Shown here one piece after another: positions 48,488 through 57,565 of a stretch of DNA of 64,000 nucleotides. Positions within the stretch are counted from its first letter, which is position 1; each line of letters begins with the position of its first letter. Source of the DNA: an uncultured Eubacteriales bacterium. GTDB lineage: Bacteria > Bacillota > Clostridia > Oscillospirales > Oscillospiraceae. The notes under the pieces are model-generated. The model searched no databases and was not told where the DNA came from. It worked only from the letters and a program-made list of their open reading frames with translations. The stretch spans positions 35,907 to 99,906 of the forward strand of contig URGL01000002.1 in assembly GCA_900547405.1 (NCBI GenBank), given 5' to 3'. The translations under genes and the position numbers were made by a program.

Positions 48488-49456
48488 ATGAACATCTATT
48501 TTCACAACGGCACTGGCCCCGCCCGGCGGATGCCGGAGCAGGCCTGTGGGTTTCAAAACGTCCAGGGTTCCGGAGAGATCCACTGCTATTCCCTCTTTGA
48601 CGGTGTCAGCGCCATGCTCATGCGGCTGGAAATCGATTCCTATATCGAGGAGCGGAATCAGGTGGGAGCCATGGAAATCAATTTCTGCGCCAATGGCCGG
48701 TTTGAGACCAGTTTTTCTCCCAGAGAGGATCTGTTTTTGCAGCCCGGAGATATGGCCATCAGCTGCTGCGACGGTGTCCACGGGGCACGGTCGGAATCCC
48801 GGTTTCCCCTGGGCTATTATGAGGGCATCTGCCTGGAGGTAAGGCCAGAGGCAGCGAAGGGGTGGATCGACCGGCAGGCTCCGGAATTTTCCGTGGACTT
48901 TGAAGACCTGAAGCGGAATCTCTTAGGGGACAGATGGTATATGTGCGGCCAGGCAGGGCCCCGGTGTGAGCACGTCTTCCGGGAGCTCTACGAAAACGCC
49001 GCCTACCTGGACCCTCGGTTTCTGCGGCTGAAGATTCTGGAGCTATTCATGCTCCTGCGGCAGATTCCCCGACAGGAGGCCCTCTATTGTTCTTCCCGGC
49101 AGGTTAATCTGGTCCGCCACCTACGGGACCACATGCTCTCCGACCAGGAAGGCTATGTGTCTCTGGCCCGGCTGGCGAAGGAGCACAGCATCTCTGTTTC
49201 CCACCTGCAAAAGCTTTTCAAACAGGTCTACGGTATGCCTGTCTACCACTATATCAAGGAGTACCGCCTGGAGCAGGCCGCCGTGGAACTGGTCCGGAGC
49301 ACAGCCTCCATCACAGATATTGCCCAGAATGCCGGCTACGACAGCGCCAGCAAGTTCTCGGAGGCCTTCAAAAAGCGCTACGGCGCCACCCCCAGTCAAT
49401 ACCGTGCCAATGCAATCGGCGTATCAAAACGGGCTAATGAAAGCAAAATGGGATAG
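48488..49456 (+). CDS. AraC-family transcriptional regulator
   Basis: The 322-residue protein has a large N-terminal region without a clear cupin signature and a C-terminal double HTH: YVSLARLAKEHSISVSHLQKLFKQVYGMPVYHYIKEYRLEQAAVELVR and SITDIAQNAGYDSASKFSEAFKKRYGATPSQYR. The ATG at 48488 is preferred to a TTG at 48464. It lies directly before the two ABC exporter-like genes in the same direction and probably activates them, the common arrangement for siderophore-linked ABC pairs. Confidence 0.88.
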   Translation: MNIYFHNGTGPARRMPEQACGFQNVQGSGEIHCYSLFDGVSAMLMRLEIDSYIEERNQVGAMEINFCANGRFETSFSPREDLFLQPGDMAISCCDGVHGARSESRFPLGYYEGICLEVRPEAAKGWIDRQAPEFSVDFEDLKRNLLGDRWYMCGQAGPRCEHVFRELYENAAYLDPRFLRLKILELFMLLRQIPRQEALYCSSRQVNLVRHLRDHMLSDQEGYVSLARLAKEHSISVSHLQKLFKQVYGMPVYHYIKEYRLEQAAVELVRSTASITDIAQNAGYDSASKFSEAFKKRYGATPSQYRANAIGVSKRANESKMG

Positions 49457-49490
49457 CGCATTTTTCTCTCCTGTGCTACTATATCGTCAA

Positions 49491-49506
49491 GTTAGTCAAT
49501 GCTAAC
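49491..49506 (+). promoter_or_regulatory. Inverted repeat resembling an iron-box operator
   Basis: GTTAG (49491-49495) and CTAAC (49502-49506) are spaced by 6 bases, 22 bases before the ABC gene start. The arrangement recalls DtxR/IdeR-type sites of TTAG..CTAA form. It could equally be the AraC site. Confidence 0.35.
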
Positions 49507-49527
49507 TAACAGATATGGAGGTACATT

Positions 49528-51297
49528 ATGAAAAAGAAATCCGATCTGTCCCGACTCATGGACTATGCCGGAAGCTACAGGTATTTTACCTACGCCTCCT
49601 GGATCCTGGCCGCCGCCAGCGCCCTGCTGGCCCTGGTGCCCTTTCTCTACATCTGGAGGATCATTCGGGATGTGCTTGACGTGGCCCCGAACTATGGGGA
49701 GGCTGTGAATATCCCCCACTACGGCTGGATGGCGGTGCTGTTCGCCATTGTGTCCTATCTCGTTTACATCTGCGCCCTGCTCTGCTCCCATATGTCCGCT
49801 TTCCGGGTAGCTACAAATTTGCGGCTGGAAACGGCGGAGCACCTGGCCAAGCTGCCCCTGGGCTTTACGGAGACCTTCGGCAGCGGCAAGCTCCGCAAAA
49901 TCATCCAGGAGAGCACCGGCGCGGCGGAGACATACCTTGCTCACCAGCTGCCGGACAAATACAGTGCCATAGCTACCCCTGTGGGCCTGCTGGTGCTGCT
50001 GTTCGTCTTCGATTGGCGGCTGGGGCTTCTCAGCCTTGTGCCTGTCTTCCTGGGCTTCGGCATTATGACCACCATGACAGGCAAGCGGATGGAGGAAAAG
50101 ATGCGCCAGTACGGCAACGCCCTAGCCGCCATGTCCAACGAAGCCGTGGAATACGTCCGGGGCATCCCCGTGGTGAAAACCTTCGGCCAGTCCGTTTTCT
50201 CCTTCAAAAAGTTCAAGGCCACCATTGACGAATACGAAAAATGGGTGGTGGCCTACACCAAAGAGCTGAGAGTGCCCATGCTCTTCTACACCGCCGCCGT
50301 CAACGGCGTCTTTGCCTTCCTCATTGCCGGTGGGCTGCTGATGACCAAAAACGGCGTGACCCCGGAGTTTTTGCTGAATCTACTGTTTTACATCATCATC
50401 ACTCCGGTGATTTCCCTGACCCTGACCAAGATCATGTACATGAGTGAAAATCAGCTCATCGTAGCCGATGCCCTGAACCGCATCGACTCCGTGCTGAAGG
50501 CCGCCCCCGTCTCCCTATCCGATACTCCCAAGCATCCGAAGGACGGCTCTGTAGAGCTGAAGGACGTGGTATTCAGCTACGACGGCACCAATGATGTTAT
50601 CCATGGCGTGTCCCTGCGCATTCCTTCCGGCAGCACCGTGGCCTTGGTGGGTCCCTCCGGCGGCGGAAAATCCACCCTGGCCAGCCTCATGTGCCGGTTC
50701 TTTGATGTGAAGCGCGGCAGCATCCTGGTGGGCGGCACCGATGTCCGGGATATCCCCAAGGAAGAACTGATGAATACCGTCTCCTTCGTCTTCCAGAACA
50801 GCCGCCTGTTAAAGGGTACTCTGCTGGACAACGTGAAGCTGGGCAAGCCTGATGCCACCGAAGAAGAAGTCCTGGCAGCCCTGAAGGCCGCCCAGTGCAT
50901 GGACATTGTGGAAAAATTCCCGGATGGACTCCACACCGTCATCGGCACCAAGGGTGTCTACCTCTCCGGCGGTGAGCAGCAGCGCATCGCCATTGCCCGG
51001 GCCTTCCTGAAAAACGCCCCCATCCTGATTCTGGACGAGGCCACAGCCTTCGCGGACCCGGACAACGAGGCCAAGGTCCAGGCGGCCTTCGCCGAACTGG
51101 CCAAGGGCAGGACCGTGATCATGATTGCCCACAGGCTGTCCACCGTGGCAAATGCTGACTGCATCTATGTAGTGGAGGATGGCCGCATCGCCGAGTCCGG
51201 CACCAGAGATGCTCTCTGCGCGAAAAGCGGCATCTTCGCCAAAATGTGGCAGGACTATGGATCTTCCGTTCAGTGGAAGGTTACGAAAGAGGGGTAA
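49528..51297 (+). CDS. ABC transporter, heterodimer subunit 1 (permease-ATPase fusion)
   Basis: The 589-residue protein has six membrane segments (residues about 15-320) and an ATP-binding domain with Walker A GPSGGGKST, Q-loop FVFQNSRLLKGT, signature LSGGEQQRIAIARA and Walker B ILILDEATAFADPDNEAKV. The ATAFADPDNE segment is typical of the IrtB/YbtP-Q branch of exporter-fold transporters that import metal-siderophores. With the next gene it should form a heterodimer. GGAGG lies 6 bases before the ATG. Confidence 0.9.
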   Translation: MKKKSDLSRLMDYAGSYRYFTYASWILAAASALLALVPFLYIWRIIRDVLDVAPNYGEAVNIPHYGWMAVLFAIVSYLVYICALLCSHMSAFRVATNLRLETAEHLAKLPLGFTETFGSGKLRKIIQESTGAAETYLAHQLPDKYSAIATPVGLLVLLFVFDWRLGLLSLVPVFLGFGIMTTMTGKRMEEKMRQYGNALAAMSNEAVEYVRGIPVVKTFGQSVFSFKKFKATIDEYEKWVVAYTKELRVPMLFYTAAVNGVFAFLIAGGLLMTKNGVTPEFLLNLLFYIIITPVISLTLTKIMYMSENQLIVADALNRIDSVLKAAPVSLSDTPKHPKDGSVELKDVVFSYDGTNDVIHGVSLRIPSGSTVALVGPSGGGKSTLASLMCRFFDVKRGSILVGGTDVRDIPKEELMNTVSFVFQNSRLLKGTLLDNVKLGKPDATEEEVLAALKAAQCMDIVEKFPDGLHTVIGTKGVYLSGGEQQRIAIARAFLKNAPILILDEATAFADPDNEAKVQAAFAELAKGRTVIMIAHRLSTVANADCIYVVEDGRIAESGTRDALCAKSGIFAKMWQDYGSSVQWKVTKEG

Positions 51298-51301
51298 CAA
51301 T

Positions 51302-53029
51302 ATGATCGAAAAAATTCAAAAAGCCACGGCAAGTTCCCCTGAGGGGGCCAAAGGGCTGGTTAAAGGCATCCTCGCCTGCGCCTTCCAGAATGTGGCCTTT
51401 ATGCTGCCCACGAGCCTGCTGTACTGCCTGGTGCGGGACCTGATGGCGGGCACTACTGTAGGCCGGGCCGGGTTCTATACCACCGGGTGCATCGGCTGCT
51501 TTGCCCTGATTTTCCTCACCACCTGGTTCCAATATAACGGCACCTATTTCGCTACCTACAAAGAGAGCGGCGTCCGGCGGCTGTCCCTGGCGGAGCGGCT
51601 GCGGAAGCTCCCTCTATCCTTCTTCGGAAAGCGGGACCTGGCGGACCTGACCAGCACCATCATGGCGGACTGCGAGGTTCTGGAGAAAACCTGCTCCCAC
51701 TTCATCCCCGGCCTCTTCGGCTCTCTGATCTCCACGACCCTCATCGCCCTGAGCCTCTTCGTCTTTGACTGGCGGATGGCCCTGGCCGCCCTGTGGGTGA
51801 TCCCAGTATCCATTGCCATCCTCCTGGGCAGCTACAAAATTCAGGACCGGGTCCAGGCCAAGACCATGGCCGTAAAAATGGCCTGTGCCGACGGCATCCA
51901 GGAATATCTGGAAACCATCCGGGATCTGAATGCCTGCAACGCGGAAGAGACCTATCTTCGTGGCCTGTCTCAGAAGATCCGGAACGTGGAAAGTCAAACC
52001 ATCCGGGCAGAGCTGTCCAATGCCGTTTTCGTCACCTCCGCCGGTATGGTCCTGAAGCTGGGCATTGCCTCCGTTGCCCTCACCGGCGCTACGCTGCTTG
52101 CCAAGGGCGGCATTGATGTACTGACCCTGTTCCTCTTCCTTCTGGTTGCCTCCCGGCTGTACGACCCCATGCAGGGTGCTCTGCAAAACCTGGCCGCCGT
52201 CATCGCCATGCGCACCAACGTAGGCCGCATGAACGAAATCTTGGACTACCCCATTCAGACCGGCAGCGAGACCTTGGCCAACCAGGGCTGCGACATGGTC
52301 TTTGACCATGTGGGCTTTGCCTACAACTCCGAGGAAACTGTTCTGAAGGACGTATCCTTCACCGCCAAGCAGGGCCAGGTCACCGCTCTGGTAGGCCCCT
52401 CCGGCGGCGGCAAGACCACCGTCTCCCGGCTGGCTGCCCGATTCTGGGACTACCAGAAGGGCAAGATCACCGTTGGCGGCATGGATATCTCCAAGGTGGA
52501 CCCAGAAAAGCTCATGAGCCTTTATTCTATCGTCTTCCAGGATGTGACCCTTTTCAATAACACCATCCTGGAGAACATCCGCCTGGGCCGGAAGGATGCC
52601 ACGGACGAGGAGGTTCTGGCGGCGGCACACCTCGCCAACTGCGATGAATTCGCCGAGAAGCTCCCCCAAAAGTGGAATACCCCCATCGGTGAAAACGGCT
52701 GTGCCCTCTCCGGCGGCGAACGTCAGCGTCTCTCCATTGCCCGGGCCTTTTTGAAGGACGCTCCCATCATCCTGCTGGACGAGGCCACCGCCAGCCTGGA
52801 CGTGGAGAACGAGACATTGATCCAGACCGCCCTGTCCCGGCTGATCCGGAACAAAACCGTTCTGATCATTGCCCACCGGATGCGCACCGTGGCCGGTGCC
52901 GACCAGATCGTGGTCCTGAAGGACGGTGTGGTCGCCGAGCAGGGCAGCCCCAAGGAGCTCTATGCCAAAGGCGGTATCTATGCCCACATGGTAGACCTCC
53001 AGGCCCAAGGCCAGCGCTGGACCATCTAG
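51302..53029 (+). CDS. ABC transporter, heterodimer subunit 2 (permease-ATPase fusion)
   Basis: The 575-residue partner has six membrane segments and an ATPase domain with GPSGGGKTT, FQDVTLFNNTILENI, LSGGERQRLSIARA and IILLDEATASLDVENE. The start at 51302 is 4 bases after the first subunit's stop; an earlier in-frame ATG lies inside the first subunit and is rejected. Both active-site sets look intact, which suggests two working ATP sites. Confidence 0.9.
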   Translation: MIEKIQKATASSPEGAKGLVKGILACAFQNVAFMLPTSLLYCLVRDLMAGTTVGRAGFYTTGCIGCFALIFLTTWFQYNGTYFATYKESGVRRLSLAERLRKLPLSFFGKRDLADLTSTIMADCEVLEKTCSHFIPGLFGSLISTTLIALSLFVFDWRMALAALWVIPVSIAILLGSYKIQDRVQAKTMAVKMACADGIQEYLETIRDLNACNAEETYLRGLSQKIRNVESQTIRAELSNAVFVTSAGMVLKLGIASVALTGATLLAKGGIDVLTLFLFLLVASRLYDPMQGALQNLAAVIAMRTNVGRMNEILDYPIQTGSETLANQGCDMVFDHVGFAYNSEETVLKDVSFTAKQGQVTALVGPSGGGKTTVSRLAARFWDYQKGKITVGGMDISKVDPEKLMSLYSIVFQDVTLFNNTILENIRLGRKDATDEEVLAAAHLANCDEFAEKLPQKWNTPIGENGCALSGGERQRLSIARAFLKDAPIILLDEATASLDVENETLIQTALSRLIRNKTVLIIAHRMRTVAGADQIVVLKDGVVAEQGSPKELYAKGGIYAHMVDLQAQGQRWTI

Positions 53030-53502
53030 CCCCTATAAGAAACGCCGACTGAAGTGTCAAGCTCCAGTCGGCTGTTTTTTTTGCTTAATTCAGGCAATAT
53101 CTGCCCGGTTTCCCCCAGTTTTTTCAGTTGTACGCCCACTTTTCGGCTGCGGAGGTACTCGGCGGCTTCCTCCGGGTCTACAGGGTCCTCCGCCAGCAGC
53201 ACCCGGACCCCGGGGCGAAAGAAGGAGGCAAGGCCCTCCGCTGTCAGGGTCTCCCTGGTCAGCAGCAGGTAGTCCGCCGTGTCGAAGAACACCACCCCGG
53301 GGGCAGCGTTTCTCAGGTCTGCCATGGCCTCTTCCAGCGTGTTCCCCAGGCCGAACTGGCCGGTATCCGTCTCCACACGAAAGACGCCCTCTTCCCGGCG
53401 CACCGCCACCAGCTCCACCGGCAGGAGCTTCCCGATGTCCGTTCCCCGGTCCGGGAGGCACAGCGCCGCTGCCAGGAGCGCCCACACAAGAATTCTTTTC
53501 AT
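53026..53502 (-). CDS. GerC-like spore germination accessory protein (short)
   Basis: The 158-residue protein starts MKRILVWALLAAALCLPDRGTDIGKLLPVEL; the first hydrophobic stretch may be a signal peptide without a clear lipobox Cys. It continues FRVETDTGQFGLGNTLEEAMADLRNAAPGVVFFDTADYLLL, resembling the N-terminal domain of GerAC-type germination lipoproteins. The ATG overlaps the gerA stop (ATGA), so it belongs to the same unit. It is much shorter than full GerC (about 370), and the last residues are read from the hairpin of the convergent ABC unit, so the true end is uncertain. Confidence 0.6.
   Translation of the reverse strand: MKRILVWALLAAALCLPDRGTDIGKLLPVELVAVRREEGVFRVETDTGQFGLGNTLEEAMADLRNAAPGVVFFDTADYLLLTRETLTAEGLASFFRPGVRVLLAEDPVDPEEAAEYLRSRKVGVQLKKLGETGQILPELSKKNSRLELDTSVGVSYRG
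53044..53082 (+). terminator. Terminator after the ABC pair
   Basis: GCCGACTG (53044-53051) pairs with CAGTCGGC (53065-53072), followed by TGTTTTTTTT. It ends the rightward ABC transcript, and the C-terminal codons of the GerC-like gene run through it on the other strand. Confidence 0.85.
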
Positions 53503-54935
53503 GGCTGTTTTCTCCGATCCACCGGGTTCAGCCGCCTGTCCCGGAGCCGGTCCTGGGACACTCTCTTTCGCAAAATGCCTTTTCCCTCGGTTCCATCGAA
53601 GGGGGCCAGGTAGCAGACATCCAGGCTTCTGAGCTTTGCCAGATGGAGGACCAGCCCCCCAAGGCCCAAAGACAAGCCCAGCAGTCCAGCCTTGGCCGAC
53701 AGCACCGCCAAACCGAATCGCCACACCCGGATCCCATCCGCCAGGTCCCGGTTTGGCAGCGCAAAGCCGCAAACCCCGGCAATGCTCACTACGATCAGGG
53801 CGGCGGCAGACACCAGTCCCGCGTCCACCGCCGCAGTGCCCACCACAATGCCGCCGATGGTGGATACGGACTGGCCGATGGCCTGGGGCAGATGGATGCC
53901 GGACTCCTGCAAAAGCTCAAAGGCAATGAGCAGAGCCAGCACCTCTGTTGTAGCCGAAAAGGGCACATTTTTCTTGCTGTCAATGATGGCCCGCAGCAGG
54001 GGCAGGGGGATCAGCTCCTGATTGTAGGCCGCCAGAGCAATGGCCAGCCCCGGCAGCAGCAGGGTGAGGATCAGGGCCCCATAGCGCAGAATTCTCAGGC
54101 AAGAGGCGCTGATATAATCCCGGCTCCAATCCTCCTGGCTCTCCATAAGATACCCCAGATCTACCGGGGCCAGATAGCCCAGCGGGATGCCGTCCACGAT
54201 CAGTCCTACCCGGCCCTCTAAGAGGGCGGCGCAGAACTTGTCCGCCCGCTCGGTGTATTGCAGCAGAGGGAAGGCGGTCTTCCGGGAGCCGGTCACCGCC
54301 TCCTCTACCGCTGCCGGAGATAGAAATCCGTCTGTATCCATGTCATTCAGCCGCTTTTTCATCCGCCCTACCAGAGTGGGGTTCGTAATGCCCTCCACAT
54401 AGCACACAGTCACATTGGTCAGGCTCCTGCGGCCCACCCGTGTCTCATAAAGCCGCAGCTCCGGGGACCGAAGATGCCGGCGCAGCAGGCTCGTGTTGGT
54501 CCGCACCGTCTCCACAAAAGCGTCCTTGGCCCCCTTGACAGTATTCTCCACCTCCGGAGCAGAAATGCCCCGCTTCTCCCCGGTCTTGACCTCAAAGGCA
54601 ATGGCCCCGGCCTCCGGAAAGAGAATGACACAGAAGCCGTTGACCAGCTTCAATGCCACAGTGTCCAGGTCCCGGCAGGGGTCCGCCACGCTGTTATAAA
54701 CGCGCCCCCGGAGGGCCGATGTATAGAGGGCCTGGATGGTATCCCCCTGCAGATTATCCGTAATGGGCCTTATCACATACTCCGAGGTATCCGCCCCGGA
54801 GGTCAGGCCGTCAATGGCATAGGCATAGAGGGTGAATTTCCCGCATTTCAGGGGACGGACGATAAAGTCCCCGGCATCCCGGAAAATGTGCCGGATATTT
54901 GGATCGGTGACCTCTCCAAAGTACATTCTCTTCAC
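53499..54935 (-). CDS. gerA: GerA-type spore germination protein
   Basis: The 478-residue protein belongs to the GerA (GerAA) family: NTSLLRRHLRSPELRLYETRVGRRS, VCYVEGITNPTLVGRMKKRLND, QEDWSRDYISASCLRILRYGALILTLLLPGLAIALAAYNQELIP and VGTAAVDAGLVSAAALIVVSIAGV. It would be a nutrient-receptor subunit in the spore inner membrane. No GerB permease gene is next to it in this window; only the short GerC-like gene follows. It shows that the organism forms spores. Confidence 0.88.
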   Translation of the reverse strand: MKRMYFGEVTDPNIRHIFRDAGDFIVRPLKCGKFTLYAYAIDGLTSGADTSEYVIRPITDNLQGDTIQALYTSALRGRVYNSVADPCRDLDTVALKLVNGFCVILFPEAGAIAFEVKTGEKRGISAPEVENTVKGAKDAFVETVRTNTSLLRRHLRSPELRLYETRVGRRSLTNVTVCYVEGITNPTLVGRMKKRLNDMDTDGFLSPAAVEEAVTGSRKTAFPLLQYTERADKFCAALLEGRVGLIVDGIPLGYLAPVDLGYLMESQEDWSRDYISASCLRILRYGALILTLLLPGLAIALAAYNQELIPLPLLRAIIDSKKNVPFSATTEVLALLIAFELLQESGIHLPQAIGQSVSTIGGIVVGTAAVDAGLVSAAALIVVSIAGVCGFALPNRDLADGIRVWRFGLAVLSAKAGLLGLSLGLGGLVLHLAKLRSLDVCYLAPFDGTEGKGILRKRVSQDRLRDRRLNPVDRRKQP

Positions 54936-55010
54936 CTCTTCGGTAGGGTGCCCGGGGATAGGGGGTTCTATACCTTAGCGTTCTTCCTTTCCTGGTACTT
55001 ACAAGTATTC
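54936..55010. other. Gap upstream of gerA
   Basis: This gap should hold the gerA promoter. I looked for a forespore (sigma-G type) promoter and found no convincing match. Confidence 0.3.
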
Positions 55011-55039
55011 TTGCATTTTTCAGAAAACTATGCTATGTT
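55011..55039 (+). promoter_or_regulatory. Possible promoter of the small secreted-protein cluster
   Basis: TTGCAT (55011-55016), a 17-base spacer and TATGTT (55034-55039) are followed by about 190 bases before the first ATG. That leader holds no convincing reading frame except a 15-codon frame from 55035. Confidence 0.45.
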
Positions 55040-55232
55040 TTTGGTGCATAGGAAAAAGAGGGGGCCGGTCGTGCTCGTTTAAAGGTACGCTCTATGCCAT
55101 CTCCTGTCGATGCGGCAGTTCTGAATTAATTCGAATCGCAAAAAATATTGTAAAAAAGTAATTTTCAGGTGTCCAAAATCAGTCTCCTCGAACGTATTAG
55201 TATATGAAGGGATTCGAAGGGAGGTGATTATC

Positions 55233-55586
55233 ATGAAAAAATCCATCAGCGCTATTCTGCTGCTCATTGCGCTTCTGATTCCCGTTTCCGCGCAAGCAGC
55301 TTCCCCGCGAACTTCCAGAGTGTACCCCAGCCTGAGTTTTGACGGCACAACTGCTACTTGCTCTGTGTATATTTCAGGAAACAAAACCACGGACAGTATT
55401 GCCTTGAACGCCAAGCTCTGGCAGGGAAGCAAATGTATCGCAACCTGGAGTTCGTCCGGGACTGGCTACCTGAATTTCAGCAAAACAAAAACAGTCAGTT
55501 CGGGCAGCTCCTACAAGCTGACCGCGGATGTGACGATCAACGGGAATGCGCTGGATACGGTTTCAAAGAGTGGAACCTGTCCGTAA
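55233..55586 (+). CDS. Small secreted protein A
   Basis: The 117-residue protein has a signal peptide (MKKSISAILLLIALLIPVSAQA, cleavage after AQA). The mature part is a Ser/Thr-rich beta-like segment (TATCSVYISGNKTTDSIALNAKLWQG) with DVTINGNALDTVSKSGTCP at the end. It has no known family that I recognise. GGAGG lies 8 bases before the ATG. Together with the next two genes it forms a three-gene cassette that recurs, decayed, at 56691-57511. Confidence 0.75.
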   Translation: MKKSISAILLLIALLIPVSAQAASPRTSRVYPSLSFDGTTATCSVYISGNKTTDSIALNAKLWQGSKCIATWSSSGTGYLNFSKTKTVSSGSSYKLTADVTINGNALDTVSKSGTCP

Positions 55587-55621
55587 CCCAAGCACTTTTT
55601 TAAGCATCTGGAGGTATTTTT

Positions 55622-56095
55622 TTGAAACGGTTCATCTTTCTTTTTTCTTTACTGTTGGTTTTTCTTACCGGTTGCTCAACTCGTTCTACTTCGGAAATTT
55701 TTTACACAATTTCCTCTACATTGCCAAGTGACATCACTCTTCGAGAAGACTCCGAAACAGAATATGCAATGCTCAACCAGAGCCAAACAGCTTTTGGGGG
55801 CATTTCTCTGACTGATTTAAGCCCTTCCGACATCAATAAAGGAAGCTCAAAGATGACGCTGTACTATGATACTGTGCTTCCCGGATGTCAAATTGGCGGA
55901 TGGCGAGGCGGACGATTCTTGCACCGTATTTGGTACAATACTTTATCTGTTGCCGATTCGGAGTCGAGTTCTGAAAAAGAATATTATAGCGTCTTATTCA
56001 TCCACAATTCGCATGTCTACGATATGTGGTTTGATCTATCTAAAATTGAATTTGATCAAGCTAAAAGCATTTGCTCCATCATTAAAAATCTATAA
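55622..56095 (+). CDS. Small lipoprotein L of the cassette
   Basis: The 157-residue protein has a lipobox (LVFLTGC at residues 12-18) and a TTG start with GGAGG 7 bases before it. The mature part has acidic segments and ends EKEYYSVLFIHNSHVYDMWFDLSKIEFDQAKSICSIIKNL. It is related to the lipoprotein at 56857-57363, which ends similarly (YYHIFFEKDLGVYHLWLD). I do not know its function. Confidence 0.7.
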   Translation: MKRFIFLFSLLLVFLTGCSTRSTSEIFYTISSTLPSDITLREDSETEYAMLNQSQTAFGGISLTDLSPSDINKGSSKMTLYYDTVLPGCQIGGWRGGRFLHRIWYNTLSVADSESSSEKEYYSVLFIHNSHVYDMWFDLSKIEFDQAKSICSIIKNL

Positions 56096-56118
56096 AATAG
56101 TAACAAGGTGGTCTACCT

Positions 56119-56613
56119 GTGATTAAAAGAATGTTTAGTGTTCTCTTGGCTGCACTCATGACCTTTTCCCTGTTCATGACTGTTTCCGCTGAAGCAGCTA
56201 CATATGACGATGGTTTTATCGATCAAGGTGGTTTCGTTACCCACGAAGAACGCATCGAAGACGATGGAACATACTGGTTCACTATCCGCGAGGAAGCAAA
56301 ATCCAAGGACGAATTCATCCCATCTAAAAATACCATTACACTTACCGCTAAAGGTCGACGTGGAAGCACCAAAGATGGTAGTTTGTACCCTGATGATAGT
56401 ATCAGTTACACTGTAACAGTTTACAACAGTGATACTGACGAATCCGTTGGCAGCATTTCCGCCACCGCTGACGGCAAAACGAAGTCCCAGAAAATCACTG
56501 TTGTGGCAGGTCAGCAGTATTATCTGATTGCAACATGCAGTCCCACTCTCACCAACCCCTCCTATTTGCGACTTGATGGTAGAATCACCAAAAACATCAC
56601 CGTTATCAGATAA
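56119..56613 (+). CDS. Small secreted protein B of the cassette
   Basis: The 164-residue protein has a signal peptide (residues about 1-26, ending SAEAA). The mature part ends with QKITVVAGQQYYLIATCSPTLTNPSYLRLDGRITKNITVIR, like carbohydrate-binding beta folds but without a clear family. The start is GTG at 56119 with AAGGTGG upstream. It is coded AT-richer than the sugar-transport genes. Confidence 0.7.
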   Translation: MIKRMFSVLLAALMTFSLFMTVSAEAATYDDGFIDQGGFVTHEERIEDDGTYWFTIREEAKSKDEFIPSKNTITLTAKGRRGSTKDGSLYPDDSISYTVTVYNSDTDESVGSISATADGKTKSQKITVVAGQQYYLIATCSPTLTNPSYLRLDGRITKNITVIR

Positions 56614-56690
56614 TTTAAAATATAATTCAGTATCGAAGATCAATATGATCCGGAGTCTGTTACACCTATGGTGCGGAAGTTCCATGATAA

Positions 56691-56774
56691 GCAGTATTAC
56701 AGTATCAATTTTTAACTGTGACGGTCAACGGGAATGCGTTGGATACCGCATCGGCTTCGGGGACGTGTGGGTAG
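56691..56774 (+). pseudogene. Remnant of a second copy of protein A
   Basis: In one frame 56718-56774 reads VTVNGNALDTASASGTCG and stop, matching the end of protein A (VTINGNALDTVSKSGTCP). Upstream, YYSINF-like residues are in a shifted frame, so the copy is broken. No start or ribosome site survives. Confidence 0.65.
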
Positions 56775-56856
56775 TGCTACTGTTCTCATCTCGGTAATTT
56801 TCCTTAAGATACATATTGTCAATATCTATCAATCTTTGTAAAATTTGGAGCATAAA

Positions 56857-57363
56857 ATGTTGGATGTACATCGTTACCATGTAAAAGAAATCACTATATT
56901 CCTGCTTCTCTCTGTTTTCGTCCTATGCGGGTGTTTTGATCAAACAGTCGTCCCAGATAAAGGAGATTTTACGCTTAAGGTGCCAAAAGGCTATATTATT
57001 TCCGACATAACCGATTCGAATTGTTCGATTTACGAGGCAGAAAAAAGCAAAATGGTCGGTGGTATTGAGATAACTAAACTGAAACTAAAGGACTTAAAGG
57101 ACGAAAACAGTTCAAATATCTTTCGATATTTACGCCAACGTTTCTACGGAAATAAACGAATGGAGCAGGTAACTTCTTTATGGGGCGATAAACATCCTAT
57201 TGTGGATATTCATCTATGTGTACAGGACGACGAAAATTCCCGTCATGAGTATTACCACATTTTCTTTGAAAAAGATTTAGGCGTGTATCATTTGTGGCTG
57301 GATGGAGGACTTGTTGATCAGAATTCTGAAACCGAATTTATCGGGATCACAGGGGTCGATTAA
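56857..57363 (+). CDS. Small lipoprotein L' (second cassette copy)
   Basis: The 168-residue protein has a lipobox (FVLCGC at residues about 22-27) and a mature part with KVPKGYIISDITDSNCSIYEAE and a YYHIFFEKDLGVYHLWLDGG end, similar to lipoprotein L at 55622-56095. The ATG at 56857 follows GGAG by about 7 bases. It is the only complete open frame of the second cassette copy and may still be made. Confidence 0.65.
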   Translation: MLDVHRYHVKEITIFLLLSVFVLCGCFDQTVVPDKGDFTLKVPKGYIISDITDSNCSIYEAEKSKMVGGIEITKLKLKDLKDENSSNIFRYLRQRFYGNKRMEQVTSLWGDKHPIVDIHLCVQDDENSRHEYYHIFFEKDLGVYHLWLDGGLVDQNSETEFIGITGVD

Positions 57364-57381
57364 GCTCGTAAAAAGAAATGG

Positions 57382-57511
57382 AGGATACAAAAGCATCCAG
57401 CAAGGCTCCAGATACTATCTGACATTCACATGTCGTAGCCAGGTCCCAGATAATATGATTATTGATGGAAAGGGCCGGGTAACTGACGTGACCGTGCCTT
57501 ATCCAAGCTAA
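57382..57511 (+). pseudogene. Remnant of a second copy of protein B
   Basis: After the lipoprotein stop, one frame reads KSIQQGSRYYLTFTCRSQVPDNMIIDGKGRVTDVTV. This lines up with the C-terminal part of protein B (ITVVAGQQYYLIATCSPTLTNPSYLRLDGRITKNITV). The N-terminal two thirds of the gene are gone. Confidence 0.65.
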
Positions 57512-57512
57512 T

Positions 57513-57558
57513 GAAAATCCGCCCCAGAAATCCCGTTTTTCAGGATCTCTGGGGCGGA
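57513..57558 (-). terminator. Terminator after the AbgB-like gene
   Basis: TCCGCCCCAGA (57518-57528) and TCTGGGGCGGA (57548-57558) form an 11-pair stem. Read leftward it is followed by TTTTCATT, so it serves the convergent amidohydrolase unit and also closes the small-protein cluster. Confidence 0.75.
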
Positions 57559-57565
57559 CACATAT

